Shown piece by piece: positions 43,506-53,390 of a DNA stretch of 64,000 nucleotides. The position numbers were made by a program, and so were the translations under genes. The DNA is from Paenibacillus xylanexedens. Its GTDB lineage: Bacteria > Bacillota > Bacilli > Paenibacillales > Paenibacillaceae. Below the pieces are notes generated by a model. The model had not been told where the DNA came from and made no database searches. It saw nothing but the letters and a program-made list of their open reading frames with translations. Each line of letters starts with the position of its first letter. Within the stretch, counting starts at the first letter, position 1. The stretch is taken from positions 6,944,001 to 7,008,000 of the forward strand of contig NZ_CP018620.1 in NCBI RefSeq assembly GCF_001908275.1, read 5' to 3'.

Positions 43506-44384
43506 TTATTGATCCTTTACGACCTGTTCCAAATACTTTAAGAGATCTTTCCGTAGATCCGGGCGTTGCAATGCGTAGTGAATCGATGTCTCAATAAAGC
43601 CCAACTTCTCACCAACATCATGACGCAGTCCGTCAAAGTGATAAGCAAGAATCTGCCGCTGTTCATTCAATCGGGACAACGCATCCGTAAGCTGAATTTC
43701 TCCCCCAACACCAGCAGATTGTTGACCTAGTATCTCAAAGATATCCGGTGTAAGAATGTAACGTCCCATAATAGCCAAGTTGGAGGGAGAGTCTTCGGTC
43801 TTTGGTTTCTCAATTAAGCGGCGGGCACGAAAAACACGTTCATCGGTAGGGGTCAGCAACTCTCCGTCCACAATTCCGTAGCGGGACACCTCGCTCCAAT
43901 CAACAGGCTGTACACCAACAATCGGAGATTGCAGTTCATCGTAGACATCGATCATCTGCTTCAGGCAGGGATGGTCCGCTTCCACAATGTCATCCCCTAA
44001 CAGGACGGCAAAAGGCTCGTTGCCGATAAACTTGCGGGCACACCAAATGGCGTGACCAAGTCCCTTCGGTTCCTTTTGACGGATATAATGAATATCTGCC
44101 ATCTCGGAGGGTTTGCGTACTTCGTTAAGCAAGTCCCACTTCTGTTTGTCCGCCAGATTCTGCTCCAGCTCAAATGAATAATCGAAGTGATCTTCAATGG
44201 CCCGCTTCCCTTTACCTGTCACAATAATGATATCTTCAATGCCTGAAGCTACGGCTTCTTCAATAATGTACTGGATCGTTGGCTTGTCCACGATGGGCAG
44301 CATTTCCTTAGGCATCGCCTTGGTGGCAGGCAGAAACCGGGTACCCAGCCCTGCGGCTGGAATAATCGCTTTGCGAATACGCAC
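43506..44384 (-). CDS. galU: UTP-glucose-1-phosphate uridylyltransferase
   Basis: Makes UDP-glucose for glycolipid and wall glycans. It has 292 residues from GTG 44384, nine bases after AAAGGAG. The nucleotide-binding signature [19 protein letters not shown] is at about 12-30, and [16 protein letters not shown] and EKPK follow. GalU rather than RfbA-type because of the TRFLPATKA form. Separate transcript upstream of rfbCBD. Confidence 0.95.
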   Translation of the reverse strand: MRIRKAIIPAAGLGTRFLPATKAMPKEMLPIVDKPTIQYIIEEAVASGIEDIIIVTGKGKRAIEDHFDYSFELEQNLADKQKWDLLNEVRKPSEMADIHYIRQKEPKGLGHAIWCARKFIGNEPFAVLLGDDIVEADHPCLKQMIDVYDELQSPIVGVQPVDWSEVSRYGIVDGELLTPTDERVFRARRLIEKPKTEDSPSNLAIMGRYILTPDIFEILGQQSAGVGGEIQLTDALSRLNEQRQILAYHFDGLRHDVGEKLGFIETSIHYALQRPDLRKDLLKYLEQVVKDQ

Positions 44385-44426
44385 ACGAACCCACTCCTTT
44401 TGCTATATAAGTTGAACTAAAGATTA

Positions 44427-44614
44427 TTTACACTGACACTACGATGACAGAACAACCTTCCAATCGCTGTTATCCCCAGATTTTTTTCATTCCCTTTTTT
44501 AAAGGGGAAATCTGGTGATAGCGTATGCTTCCGATGCAGCTTTCTTTCAGAAAGCTTTTAGGCGAACGCTACGCTTCTCCAGCTTTTTTCTGTCCTCTAC
44601 GTTTCTCGTGTAAA
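44427..44614. repeat. Intergenic repeat family, copy C (longest)
   Basis: 188 bp between TTTACAC (44427-44433) and GTGTAAA (44608-44614). Outside these, GTTGAACTAA (44411-44420) and TTAGTTCAAC (44618-44627) extend the inverted repeat. Internal hairpin CCAGATTT with AAATCTGG. About 40 bp not in copies A, B or D holds AGCTTTCTTTCAGAAAGCT. It lies between galU and the SNF2 gene. Confidence 0.85.
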
Positions 44615-44680
44615 TGATTAGTTCAACTTGTATAGATTCATATATTTAATGATTCTTATTGCTACGATGCTTGGACTTCA

Positions 44681-47600
44681 TTATACCATCAATAATTCGC
44701 GGATATCCTGTTCGGATAAGGTCGTCGAGCCCCCGTCTCCCGGTTCGATCACTTCGGCAATCAAGTCCTTCTTGCGCTGCTGGAGTTCCAAAATCTTCTC
44801 TTCGATCGTACCCTCGGTAACCAAGCGGATGACTTGCACCACTTGTTTCTGTCCCATACGATGTGCACGGCCAATCGCCTGTTCTTCCACCGCGGGGTTC
44901 CACCATAGATCATATAATATAACGGTATCTGCCCCTGTTAAGTTTAATCCGGTACCGCCAGCTTTCAGAGAGATTAAGAACAGTTCAGCTTCGCCCTCAT
45001 TAAATCTGTGACACATCTCGACCCGGCTCTGTGCAGGGGTCTGACCATCGAGGTAGAACAGATTCCTTCCCTGTGCCGCAAGGGTCTGACGAATCAGGTT
45101 CAACATGCTCGCAAATTGGGAGAAGATAAGAATTCGTTTGCCTGAAGCCAAACAATCCTCGACCGTTTCAAGCAACTGTTCCATTTTCCCAGAATCGCCT
45201 TGATATCCTTCAACAAAGAGGGCCGGATGACAACACAACTGACGCAAACGCGTGATGCCGGCCAGAATTTTGATGCGATTCTTCTGGAATCCGTTATCCT
45301 CCATGTCCTTCGATGCTTCATCCTGAAGCTGGGAAAGGTATGCGGCGTACAGTTTCTTCTGTTCAACCGTAAGCTCTGACCGCTGTACCGTTTCAATGCG
45401 ATCAGGCAATTCTTCCAACACATCCTTCTTCAGGCGGCGCAGAATAAACGGACGCACCATCCGCGAGATCCGTTCCGGAGGAAGGTCGCGGAATCTTCTG
45501 TAACTTGGAAATAACCCAGGGAATACGGCTTCAAAAATAGACCACAATTCATCCAGCGAGTTCTCCACAGGTGTACCTGTGAGTGCAAAACGACGCGGGG
45601 CCTGAATTTGTTTCACTGCCTGCGCGGTCTGGGAAGAAGCATTTTTGATCGCCTGAGCTTCATCCAAAATGAGCGTATGGAAGGTTCGGCCCAGGTAGGT
45701 GTCCAAATCCCGTCGCAACAGAGGATACGACGTCACAATTACATCTGCCTCATCCATACCAGAAAGCATATTGGCTCTCTCTTCTTTCTGACCGGCTGCG
45801 ATAAGGACCTTCAGATGCGGGGCGAACCGTGCAAACTCATTAGCCCAGTTGTAGGTCAGCGAGGCAGGAGCCACGACAAGTACCGGAGGATGAATGACCC
45901 TCGTTCGGATCGTCAATCCATCCTGCTCCATCGTAGACCATAAGCCATCCGTATTCTCTGAAGCCATCTTATCCAATGGAAGCCCAGTTTTGGGATCGAT
46001 ATCGGAAGTCGCCAACGTTTCACCGCCCCGTAATGATCCGCTCTCCCGGTATTTATCACCGCCCGTAGGGTCCATGTTGTACTCAGGCTTCTCCTGAAGA
46101 ACCGCTGTGATATAGGCGATGCTTTGCAACGTTTTGCCAAGTCCCATATCATCCGCCAGAATGCCGCCAAAACGATAATAGGCTAGAGTACGCAGCCACT
46201 GGTATCCGCTGTTCTGATAATCCCGCAGGATGGGGGTCAATGTTTTTGGTAATCCAAAATCCATCCGCTCAGGATCTCGGAGATCATCGAGGAAACGTTT
46301 CAGAGAACCTCCCCACTTCACATGACCGGAAACTTCGTCCCTGCCTGGCAATTGCAATGCCCGAACAGCTGGCAGCCGGATATGGCTGCTTTTGATGTCA
46401 TCTGCACCCAGCCCAAGTGAATCGGCCATGTGAGCGAAACTGTCTGCACCTTCATTTTCAAGCGACAGAAAGACACCGCTCTTGAGACGGAAATACGGTT
46501 TCTTTTCCACGATGCGACGCATGAGTTCTTGAAGCTCCTGCTCGTCCACACCTTCCATCTCGAATGAAATCTCCAGCCAGTCCAGTCCTCTCCCCAAATC
46601 TGCTCGTACTTTCGGCGGTGTTGGATAGGATTGCACCATGGCCTTCACGGCGTTTGGCATATAGATGTCTACCTGTTTTTCAAGCTCAGGCAACAGATGA
46701 TACATAACATCATAGATCGCATCTTCCCGTTCGCTCGCCCAGACACTACCATCACGTTCCAGGAAAGAACGATCGAGCCGTTCAATGAGATTCCGTTCTT
46801 TGTATCGATCACGCACCAAAATAACCTTTTTCTCTTCTTCATCTATTAAATACTCTGCAAGCGGATTAATAACCATGACCTCATAGTCGAATTCCAGACG
46901 CGCTGTAATACGTTCACGATAGAAGTCGATGTACAGCTTCGGTGAAAGTTCCGGTTCCGCGATCTGTTCACGCACCTGTGAATCAATGGACAGATGTCCG
47001 AGCGTACGCAGTTCTGGCACGACATGCTGAACAAACTCATCCACCTGCTGGGTCGAAATATCGATGCTTTCCTTAATCCCATACGACGTGAGCGCCCCGC
47101 TCAAGTCCTCCAGACTTCGCATCTGCATCGGCTCCAACATATGCAACTGCCCTTCCACCACAGCGGCATCATAAGCAGGGAGAAGAATCAGCTCACGCAG
47201 TCCGGAAATTTCAAGCTGATATCCTTCATTCGCTCCCTGGGCGATCCGGTAAAATAAAGGAAGTACCCCCTCACCCAGTGTGAGTGGTCCATTGGCAAAT
47301 CCCGTGCCCTCCATCCGGCTGTCAGCCTTTAGCAGCAATTCCAGCAATGGCTTCCATACGAGAGGAGCAATCAATATATCCCGTCCGTCCGAAGCTCCCA
47401 GATAACCGGAGATGGATTGGCGATAGGCCTCCTCACTCTGTCTCATTCGAATAAGCATCGAGAGAATGGCCTGATCCTGCGGAGTGAAAACATGCATCAG
47501 TGGATCGTAGTGGAACAACTTGGTAAATGACATCGGCTCGCCCTTTTCGATGCAGTTCAGGAATTGTTTCACTTTCTGCACCACATACAGACGTTTGTTA

Positions 47601-48331
47601 CCCACTTTCAGTTCAAGAGCAAGTTTCCCACCACCCTTGTGAACCTGTATCAGCTTACATATAAACTGAACCTGCAATTCTTCCCGCAGGGAGGAACGGC
47701 TGACAGGGGCAGTGTATTTACGATCATTTCCATGCAGCGGTCTCCGATCCTTGGCAAACATGGACAGAATCTGATCCGCCGTACGGTAAGAAGGTTTATC
47801 TGCCGAGCGGCCCCACCCCGAAGCTGAGCTTGGACGACCTGCTTGGGCAAAGTGAACGGGCGGACGCTCTGGGGCATCATTCAGTTGCTCTCGTTGTGAA
47901 GCGGACTGTGGTCGCTCCCATATGTTTTCTTCGACCAACGTCCCAACCCTGGACTTGGAACCTGAACTGGAACTGGTATTGGCTCCTTGGCCTGGAGCAG
48001 GTTGAGGAGGCTTCCCCGAAGCAATCGTGGCATTACGCTCCTGCTGCTCACCCCATTCGTGAATAGCCAACAGGACAGCAGCGACATGTTTGCAATAGTC
48101 ATAATGCCTACCGTCACCCGGACAACTGCAGCCTGCCACAATCTCACCTGATCCATCTACATCCACCGTAACCTGATAACGCTCCGATCCCCGAACCTGT
48201 GCTTCATAATGAAGCTGATCCTCACCGACCACCAGATTGGTCACCCTGCCAGATAGGTTATAATCTTCTCCGCGCTTGAATGCCGTGACCCCGCACAGCA
48301 ATTTGATATCCATAATTGTGAATGGCGCCAC
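44681..48331 (-). CDS. SWIM zinc-finger SNF2-family helicase
   Basis: Double-stranded DNA translocase of the RapA/Snf2 type with unknown cellular role (B. subtilis YwqA is similar). It has 1,216 residues from GTG 48331, after AGGAGG. The SWIM motif CxC-x9-CxH uses C68, C70, C80 and H82. A Ser/Pro-rich linker and a long middle region precede the helicase core: ADDMGLGKTLQSIAYI, LDEAQAIKN, then C-terminal VILYDLWWNPAVEEQAIGRA. It probably acts on chromatin-free DNA in repair or transcription recycling, by analogy only. Confidence 0.93.
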   Translation of the reverse strand: MAPFTIMDIKLLCGVTAFKRGEDYNLSGRVTNLVVGEDQLHYEAQVRGSERYQVTVDVDGSGEIVAGCSCPGDGRHYDYCKHVAAVLLAIHEWGEQQERNATIASGKPPQPAPGQGANTSSSSGSKSRVGTLVEENIWERPQSASQREQLNDAPERPPVHFAQAGRPSSASGWGRSADKPSYRTADQILSMFAKDRRPLHGNDRKYTAPVSRSSLREELQVQFICKLIQVHKGGGKLALELKVGNKRLYVVQKVKQFLNCIEKGEPMSFTKLFHYDPLMHVFTPQDQAILSMLIRMRQSEEAYRQSISGYLGASDGRDILIAPLVWKPLLELLLKADSRMEGTGFANGPLTLGEGVLPLFYRIAQGANEGYQLEISGLRELILLPAYDAAVVEGQLHMLEPMQMRSLEDLSGALTSYGIKESIDISTQQVDEFVQHVVPELRTLGHLSIDSQVREQIAEPELSPKLYIDFYRERITARLEFDYEVMVINPLAEYLIDEEEKKVILVRDRYKERNLIERLDRSFLERDGSVWASEREDAIYDVMYHLLPELEKQVDIYMPNAVKAMVQSYPTPPKVRADLGRGLDWLEISFEMEGVDEQELQELMRRIVEKKPYFRLKSGVFLSLENEGADSFAHMADSLGLGADDIKSSHIRLPAVRALQLPGRDEVSGHVKWGGSLKRFLDDLRDPERMDFGLPKTLTPILRDYQNSGYQWLRTLAYYRFGGILADDMGLGKTLQSIAYITAVLQEKPEYNMDPTGGDKYRESGSLRGGETLATSDIDPKTGLPLDKMASENTDGLWSTMEQDGLTIRTRVIHPPVLVVAPASLTYNWANEFARFAPHLKVLIAAGQKEERANMLSGMDEADVIVTSYPLLRRDLDTYLGRTFHTLILDEAQAIKNASSQTAQAVKQIQAPRRFALTGTPVENSLDELWSIFEAVFPGLFPSYRRFRDLPPERISRMVRPFILRRLKKDVLEELPDRIETVQRSELTVEQKKLYAAYLSQLQDEASKDMEDNGFQKNRIKILAGITRLRQLCCHPALFVEGYQGDSGKMEQLLETVEDCLASGKRILIFSQFASMLNLIRQTLAAQGRNLFYLDGQTPAQSRVEMCHRFNEGEAELFLISLKAGGTGLNLTGADTVILYDLWWNPAVEEQAIGRAHRMGQKQVVQVIRLVTEGTIEEKILELQQRKKDLIAEVIEPGDGGSTTLSEQDIRELLMV

Positions 48332-48354
48332 GCTTCTTCGCCTCCTGTATCATG

Positions 48355-48398
48355 ATGTAAAAAAACCCCAAGAGCTCCTTGAAGCAGAGTTTGGGGTT
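48355..48398 (-). terminator. Terminator of the U32 peptidase-family gene
   Basis: AACCCCAA (48364-48371) pairs with TTGGGGTT (48391-48398). On the minus strand seven Ts follow, between the U32 gene and the SNF2 start. Confidence 0.85.
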
Positions 48399-48434
48399 CC
48401 TTCATACTTGTAACTGTTGTGTACCATACAATCG

Positions 48435-50948
48435 TTATTTCACCAATTGACCACGTGTAACGCCCAGTTGGTTTGTTGCTTTGAGTGTTTTCCAAACTTG
48501 TGTACCACTGATCTCGCCGCGCAGTGCACGGTTGTACAGATCGATAACTTCGCGTACCTGCTCCGGTGTCTCCTCCAGGAATTCCACACGGTAACGGGAT
48601 ACACCCAGATCCATAAAGTTGGTCAGATACTCGGCACCTGACTGTTCCACTGCGTTGTATACCGTATTACGGCAACCTTCATCCACACGTACTGGGTGGG
48701 ACATGCCGATCCGGTCTTGCAGGGATGCACGCTGTTCCTCACAAGGACGGCCACAGTTCGTGAAGTCCGTTCCTTCACTCATGAACGTACAATACACACA
48801 GTGCTCGGTGTGGAACATCGGCAGATGCTGGTGGATAACCACTTCGGTCTGACTTGTACGGGAGTGGCCCAGCAAATCAACCATTTGTTGAATGTTCAGG
48901 TCATAGGATGGCGTAATCCAGTCACATCCGGCTTCCAGGAACAATTCAACTGCTTTGTGATTGGCAATATTCAATGAGAAGTCGCCGATCAATTCCGGGT
49001 GCTTCGCATCCGGGTTTTCCATCCGGTGACGCAGGTAGAAGTACAGTGCGCCTGTATTACGTACCAATACCGCATCCGGCTTCAGACGCAGGATGTTGTT
49101 ATGATATCCGTTCTCCCCTGGCATATGAATACGCGGTGTTGCCAGCGCGATCTTGCGACCAGCGGCATGCACAGCTTCCACGGCTGCCGGGAACTGCTTG
49201 ATAAACTCGAAGTCGGCATAGATCATGCCGATTCCTGCTTCAATCGCTGCCTCCACTTGTGGCAGGCTACGGCAGAGTGCGGTCAGTTCTGCTTGACCGC
49301 GAGCGACTGGCGATGCCGGTTTAACCGAATCGCCGTACACATCTACCGCCCGTTTCACGTAGACGGGTGGTTTAGGGCGTTCGCCCGCGAGTTGTTCTAC
49401 CGCCTGACGGCGAATGTTATTCAACTCGCGCATTGGGATGATGACGTCACCGTGCAAGTTGACGTCCATTCCTTCCAACTGGAACACGGTGCCTCCCAGA
49501 CGTCCGAACTGCTCTTCGAGCAATTCATGTGTCATTGGACGTTTCTGCGCGATGTCCAGTTCCATCTCGGAATCAATACGGACGGTCGTGCCTTTCTGTA
49601 CGTCTGTCCACCATGTGCTAAGCGGCTGCCCCGGGCTGCCGATGACCTTCACCTTCACCGGGAATACACGGTACGGCTTCTCGGTCTCGAAGCTTTGACG
49701 CAGACGTTTGTCCAGCGCCGGGTCATTCGTTTTCCACACTTTGTCGCCAACTTTCACGCGTCGCAGATCCACGTCACTGCGGCCTGGCACGACATCAACG
49801 ATCCAACCCTCTTCGGCTTCGCCTTCGAGTTTTACGCCTTTGCGACGTACATCGTATACACGTCCGCCCTCTTCCTTCTGAGTCGGGTCTCCGGCGTCAA
49901 ATACAATTCCGTCTCCACGTTTCACAGGTGCATCCAGCTTGAGGACCACACCATCGCGCAACACTTGATCCACACGACCGAGGTAGACACCACGGCTTTT
50001 CGGGAACGTTCCATCCACCAGTTCTTTGTTGTTTGTACCGCTCAGGAAGCCATGCGTGAATCCACGGGAGAAGCTTTGCTGCAATTCGCGAACTTCTTCC
50101 TTGCTTGGCGGTGTGTTATCTCCATCAAAATAACGGTCAATCGCTTTACGATATTTGCTTACTACGTTGGCTACGTATTCTGGCGTTTTGAGACGTCCTT
50201 CAATTTTGAAAGAAGTTACTCCTGCTTCGATCAGTTCCGGCATCAGATCAATCGCTGCCAGATCCTTCGGAGACAACAGATAGGCTACATCACCCATCGG
50301 TTTGTGCACCCCATCCACCATCAGATCGTATGGAAGACGACAAGCTTGTGCGCACTCTCCGCGGTTCGCCGAACGTCCTCCCCACATTTCGGAAGTCAGA
50401 CACTGCCCCGAGTAGGATACACACAGCGCACCATGCACAAATACTTCCATTGGAAGTTTTGCCTGCTCACCGATCTTCTGGATCTGCTTCAGGTTGTTCT
50501 CCCGTCCCAGAACGACACGTTCCATATCAAACGGCTTCGTAAACTCGACCGCTTCCGGAGACGTAATTGTCATCTGTGTTGAACCGTGAATCGGGAAATC
50601 CGGCGAGATCTCGCGGATCATCTTCACCAAACCCAAATCCTGAACAATTACAGCGTCCACACCTGCATCGACACAAGCGTCAATCAGTTCTTTGGCATCC
50701 GTCAATTCATTTTCAAAAATCAATATATTAAAGGTCAAAAAACCTTTTACGCCATAACTGTGCAAAAACGCCATAATCTCCGGCAGCTCGTCCATGCGGA
50801 AATTGTTCGCCCGTGCCCGTGCATTAAACTTTTCGACTCCGAAGAAAATTGCATCTGCGCCATTGGCTACCGCCGAACGCATACAATCCCAGTCACCAGC
50901 CGGTGCCAGAAGTTCAACGTCTTCTCTTCGTATTGTTGCTGTTTTCAT
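48435..50948 (-). CDS. U32 peptidase-family protein with two cysteine clusters (RlhA/TrhP-like)
   Basis: Likely Fe-S enzyme hydroxylating a cytidine or uridine in RNA, by analogy with E. coli RlhA and TrhP, rather than a protease. It has 837 residues from ATG 50948, six bases after GGGGAGGAT. The N-terminal U32 barrel starts ELLAPAGDWDCMRSAV, and its four-Cys cluster is C176, C183, C199 and C203. A DUF3656-like middle region follows. A second U32-like barrel from about residue 580 has a second cluster, EHCVYC and NCGRPCEE. Single gene. Confidence 0.88.
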   Translation of the reverse strand: MKTATIRREDVELLAPAGDWDCMRSAVANGADAIFFGVEKFNARARANNFRMDELPEIMAFLHSYGVKGFLTFNILIFENELTDAKELIDACVDAGVDAVIVQDLGLVKMIREISPDFPIHGSTQMTITSPEAVEFTKPFDMERVVLGRENNLKQIQKIGEQAKLPMEVFVHGALCVSYSGQCLTSEMWGGRSANRGECAQACRLPYDLMVDGVHKPMGDVAYLLSPKDLAAIDLMPELIEAGVTSFKIEGRLKTPEYVANVVSKYRKAIDRYFDGDNTPPSKEEVRELQQSFSRGFTHGFLSGTNNKELVDGTFPKSRGVYLGRVDQVLRDGVVLKLDAPVKRGDGIVFDAGDPTQKEEGGRVYDVRRKGVKLEGEAEEGWIVDVVPGRSDVDLRRVKVGDKVWKTNDPALDKRLRQSFETEKPYRVFPVKVKVIGSPGQPLSTWWTDVQKGTTVRIDSEMELDIAQKRPMTHELLEEQFGRLGGTVFQLEGMDVNLHGDVIIPMRELNNIRRQAVEQLAGERPKPPVYVKRAVDVYGDSVKPASPVARGQAELTALCRSLPQVEAAIEAGIGMIYADFEFIKQFPAAVEAVHAAGRKIALATPRIHMPGENGYHNNILRLKPDAVLVRNTGALYFYLRHRMENPDAKHPELIGDFSLNIANHKAVELFLEAGCDWITPSYDLNIQQMVDLLGHSRTSQTEVVIHQHLPMFHTEHCVYCTFMSEGTDFTNCGRPCEEQRASLQDRIGMSHPVRVDEGCRNTVYNAVEQSGAEYLTNFMDLGVSRYRVEFLEETPEQVREVIDLYNRALRGEISGTQVWKTLKATNQLGVTRGQLVK

Positions 50949-50965
50949 GTAGATCCTCCCCATAA

Positions 50966-50980
50966 CCGGCTATCCGCCGG
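50966..50980 (-). promoter_or_regulatory. Small hairpin just before the U32 gene
   Basis: CCGGC (50966-50970) pairs with GCCGG (50976-50980), six bases before the Shine-Dalgarno. It could modulate initiation. From 50981 to 51231 I see nothing: no open frame with a ribosome site and no clear promoter. Confidence 0.3.
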
Positions 50981-51231
50981 ATTTAATCCCTATATCCTTA
51001 ACCGCCTGAACATAAAAAGCCTAAGACTGCACCTTATCGGGTACACCTGCATTGTCACGGTATTACAATATCTATCTATTATGTCTGTATTGCCTGAACT
51101 CCAAGCTTACAGTCATCCTATTCATCAGATCAGTAGTCATAACTCCTGAACTAGTATAGTGTACCACTTCTGCACCGACTCTTCTACGTTTTCCTGAAAA
51201 AACCGTTTACCATTTTCATTTCCATTAAGAT

Positions 51232-51384
51232 TTACACTAGACACTCCGATTGCAGTACCATCTTCCGATCGCTGTTACCCCCAAATTTTTTTTATTTCCT
51301 TTTCTAACGGGGGAAAAATCTGGTGATAAACGCGCACGCTTCGCTTCTTCAGATCGGTCCTGCACTCTTCGTCCCAGTGTAAAT
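51232..51384. repeat. Intergenic repeat family, copy D
   Basis: 153 bp from TTTACAC (51232-51238) to GTGTAAA (51378-51384). CTTCCGATCGCTGTTA in the left arm and CACGCTTCGCTTCTTC in the right arm are shared with the other copies. The internal hairpin is less perfect. It lies between the U32 gene and the secreted protein gene. Confidence 0.8.
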
Positions 51385-51405
51385 ATTTAATTTATATTAT
51401 ACAGA

Positions 51406-51443
51406 AAACAAATAAGCCGAAAGGTCTTTTGACCCTCCGGCTT
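51406..51443 (-). terminator. Terminator after the secreted copper-amine-oxidase-N-like gene
   Basis: AGCCGGAGGGTC pairs with GACCTTTCGGCT over 12 bp, loop AAAA, then TATTTGTTTT on the minus strand. Confidence 0.88.
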
Positions 51444-51452
51444 CTATCACTT

Positions 51453-53348
51453 TCATTTAATAAAAGTAAATGAGTTCACTGCTTTTTCCAAGGCTGCCGC
51501 CTGAACTTCTGTCTTGTTGGCATCATTCAGCCCACTTGTGATCGTATAGGTTGTTCCGTCCTTTTCAAACACGATCTGACGACCCGCATATGGCACACCT
51601 TTGTCCAGTTCATGATACGTAAAGGAAAATGCAGGCACACCCGCAAACGTCAGCTCTTCACTGCCAAGCAACTTGAAGTTCTTACGGGTTTTGGTGGCTT
51701 CGGCATAGGCTTCTCTCAATTGGCTGACCGTCATCTCGATCGACTTGTCTTCGCTCGCCGCAATGGAGAATTCTCCGCCAGTAAAGGTGTACACCACAGG
51801 TGAATATTCGAATCGATCACTATACGGCGTCCAGTAACGCGGAATATCTACACTGTATTTATAACGTTTGGACGTACGTGTAAGTGTCTTCGTTTTGTCT
51901 GTCAAATAAGGATCTTCATCCAGCTGACCGAAATTATCGGCAACCGTATCAAAATCAATCTCCACACTCTTCATAATCCGTTCAAACCATGCCCGATCTG
52001 CACTTTGCTCCTCAGGGAACGTATACTCTGCATAATACCGATACCCATTCTTCTGCAAAAGAACATCGAACTCGGTCTGCCAGCCCCCGCCAAAGTTATA
52101 ACGGAATTCATTCACCTCGGCAGTTTCTCCCGAGATATCCATCGTATATGAACCAATTGGCTCGTAACTCTCTGGTGTAAATGTCTCGCGCATCCACTTA
52201 TCCAGTTGGCCGCTCCAGTCTTTTACCGTTGTACCTGCTTTCGCCGAAGTGACACGCCATTGCAGATACGCACCATCCTTGGCTTCATAGGTCATCTGAT
52301 TGTTATCCATCGACCAGCCGGCTGGAATCTTCAATTCAATACCATAGTCATCGTTCCACGCGGAGCGCATGCCATTATCTACGGTGGATAGATCCTTAAT
52401 CGTTCGATCCGACTCTGCATAGGTTGGCTGGAATGAATTGAGTAGCGCTGCACGTTTGCCCAGATCTTTATAATTCAGGGCTTCGTAATCCGCGAGGTAC
52501 ACATCATATTGACGACCTTCACTCAGATACTGACGCATCTCCCATAACATGCCGTCTACATCTTTCACGATAATCCGTGCATAAGGCGTTTTGCCTTTCG
52601 ACACCGCTTCACGATCCAGCACTGTATCTCCCGATTGTTTGGCCTCCTGGACAAGTTGCTGCAACAAATCATCCGCATCCAGAGCCACATCCTGATCGCT
52701 AACATACACTTCAAGATAATAACTGTTGTCCGCAGCGCCAAAAGTCATCATGCGCTCCTGCTCACCGGTCTGGAAAACTATAAGGTCTGCCGGGTAGTTA
52801 ATGGACCAACCATAAAAACTGTTGCCAATTCTGGTTTTGCCTTCATCCGGATGAAGGCCATCCTCGTCATTCACCGAATCATCGGTTTGCAACAGACGAA
52901 TGACCATTTCTCCGGAGCTGGTTGGAGCTAGTGTTGCTCCGATACCGGCAGCAACCGGACGAAGTGGAACCATAAGTACGCCATTCACCATCTTGGGAGC
53001 GGCACCCATCTCATGTTTTACACCATCCACCCAGGCAATTGAACTGCCAATCGTTAGAGTCACGGTGTGCGGGCCTTCCTTGATTTTGACAACATCATTT
53101 TTCTCCAGCCGGATTTCACTGCCAAATGCTTTCTTGAACACTCCCACAGGCACCATCGTAACACCCTTGAACTTGTAAGGTTTGGCTATGGCCTGCTTAT
53201 CGCCGTTGATGTAGGCGCTCGTGCTCCCCGCTTTCACCCGTAGTTCACTTGTCGTCAGATCAGATGCCCATACAGGCAATGCCGCGCCAATGGTCAGCAT
53301 CCCGGTTAATACACCTGTGCTTAGCACACGTATCCATGACTTTTTCAT
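51453..53348 (-). CDS. Secreted protein with copper amine oxidase N-terminal-like domain
   Basis: 631 residues from ATG 53348 (MKKSWIRVLSTGVLTG); an in-frame ATG eight codons upstream is possible. The signal peptide ends near LPVWASD. Residues 40-150 hold the stalk-type copper amine oxidase N domain (GVTMVPVGVFKKAFGSEI, NGVLMVPLRPVAAGIGATL). These are wall- or substrate-binding modules common in Paenibacillus exoproteins. The remaining part is three or so repeats resembling PsbP/DUF1795-like folds (YPADLIVF, IPAGWSMD, IPRYWTPY), with no catalytic motif. No enzyme activity should be assumed. It follows htrA by 42 bp, probably one transcript. Confidence 0.78.
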   Translation of the reverse strand: MKKSWIRVLSTGVLTGMLTIGAALPVWASDLTTSELRVKAGSTSAYINGDKQAIAKPYKFKGVTMVPVGVFKKAFGSEIRLEKNDVVKIKEGPHTVTLTIGSSIAWVDGVKHEMGAAPKMVNGVLMVPLRPVAAGIGATLAPTSSGEMVIRLLQTDDSVNDEDGLHPDEGKTRIGNSFYGWSINYPADLIVFQTGEQERMMTFGAADNSYYLEVYVSDQDVALDADDLLQQLVQEAKQSGDTVLDREAVSKGKTPYARIIVKDVDGMLWEMRQYLSEGRQYDVYLADYEALNYKDLGKRAALLNSFQPTYAESDRTIKDLSTVDNGMRSAWNDDYGIELKIPAGWSMDNNQMTYEAKDGAYLQWRVTSAKAGTTVKDWSGQLDKWMRETFTPESYEPIGSYTMDISGETAEVNEFRYNFGGGWQTEFDVLLQKNGYRYYAEYTFPEEQSADRAWFERIMKSVEIDFDTVADNFGQLDEDPYLTDKTKTLTRTSKRYKYSVDIPRYWTPYSDRFEYSPVVYTFTGGEFSIAASEDKSIEMTVSQLREAYAEATKTRKNFKLLGSEELTFAGVPAFSFTYHELDKGVPYAGRQIVFEKDGTTYTITSGLNDANKTEVQAAALEKAVNSFTFIK

Positions 53349-53390
53349 TCCGTTCTTTCGTCCTCTCTCCATCCGGGCTGATCGCCGGGC

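Noticed and set aside
48999..50582. 527-codon plus-strand frame
   Set aside because: It is fully antisense to the U32-family gene, whose sense protein is clearly conserved; no start signal.
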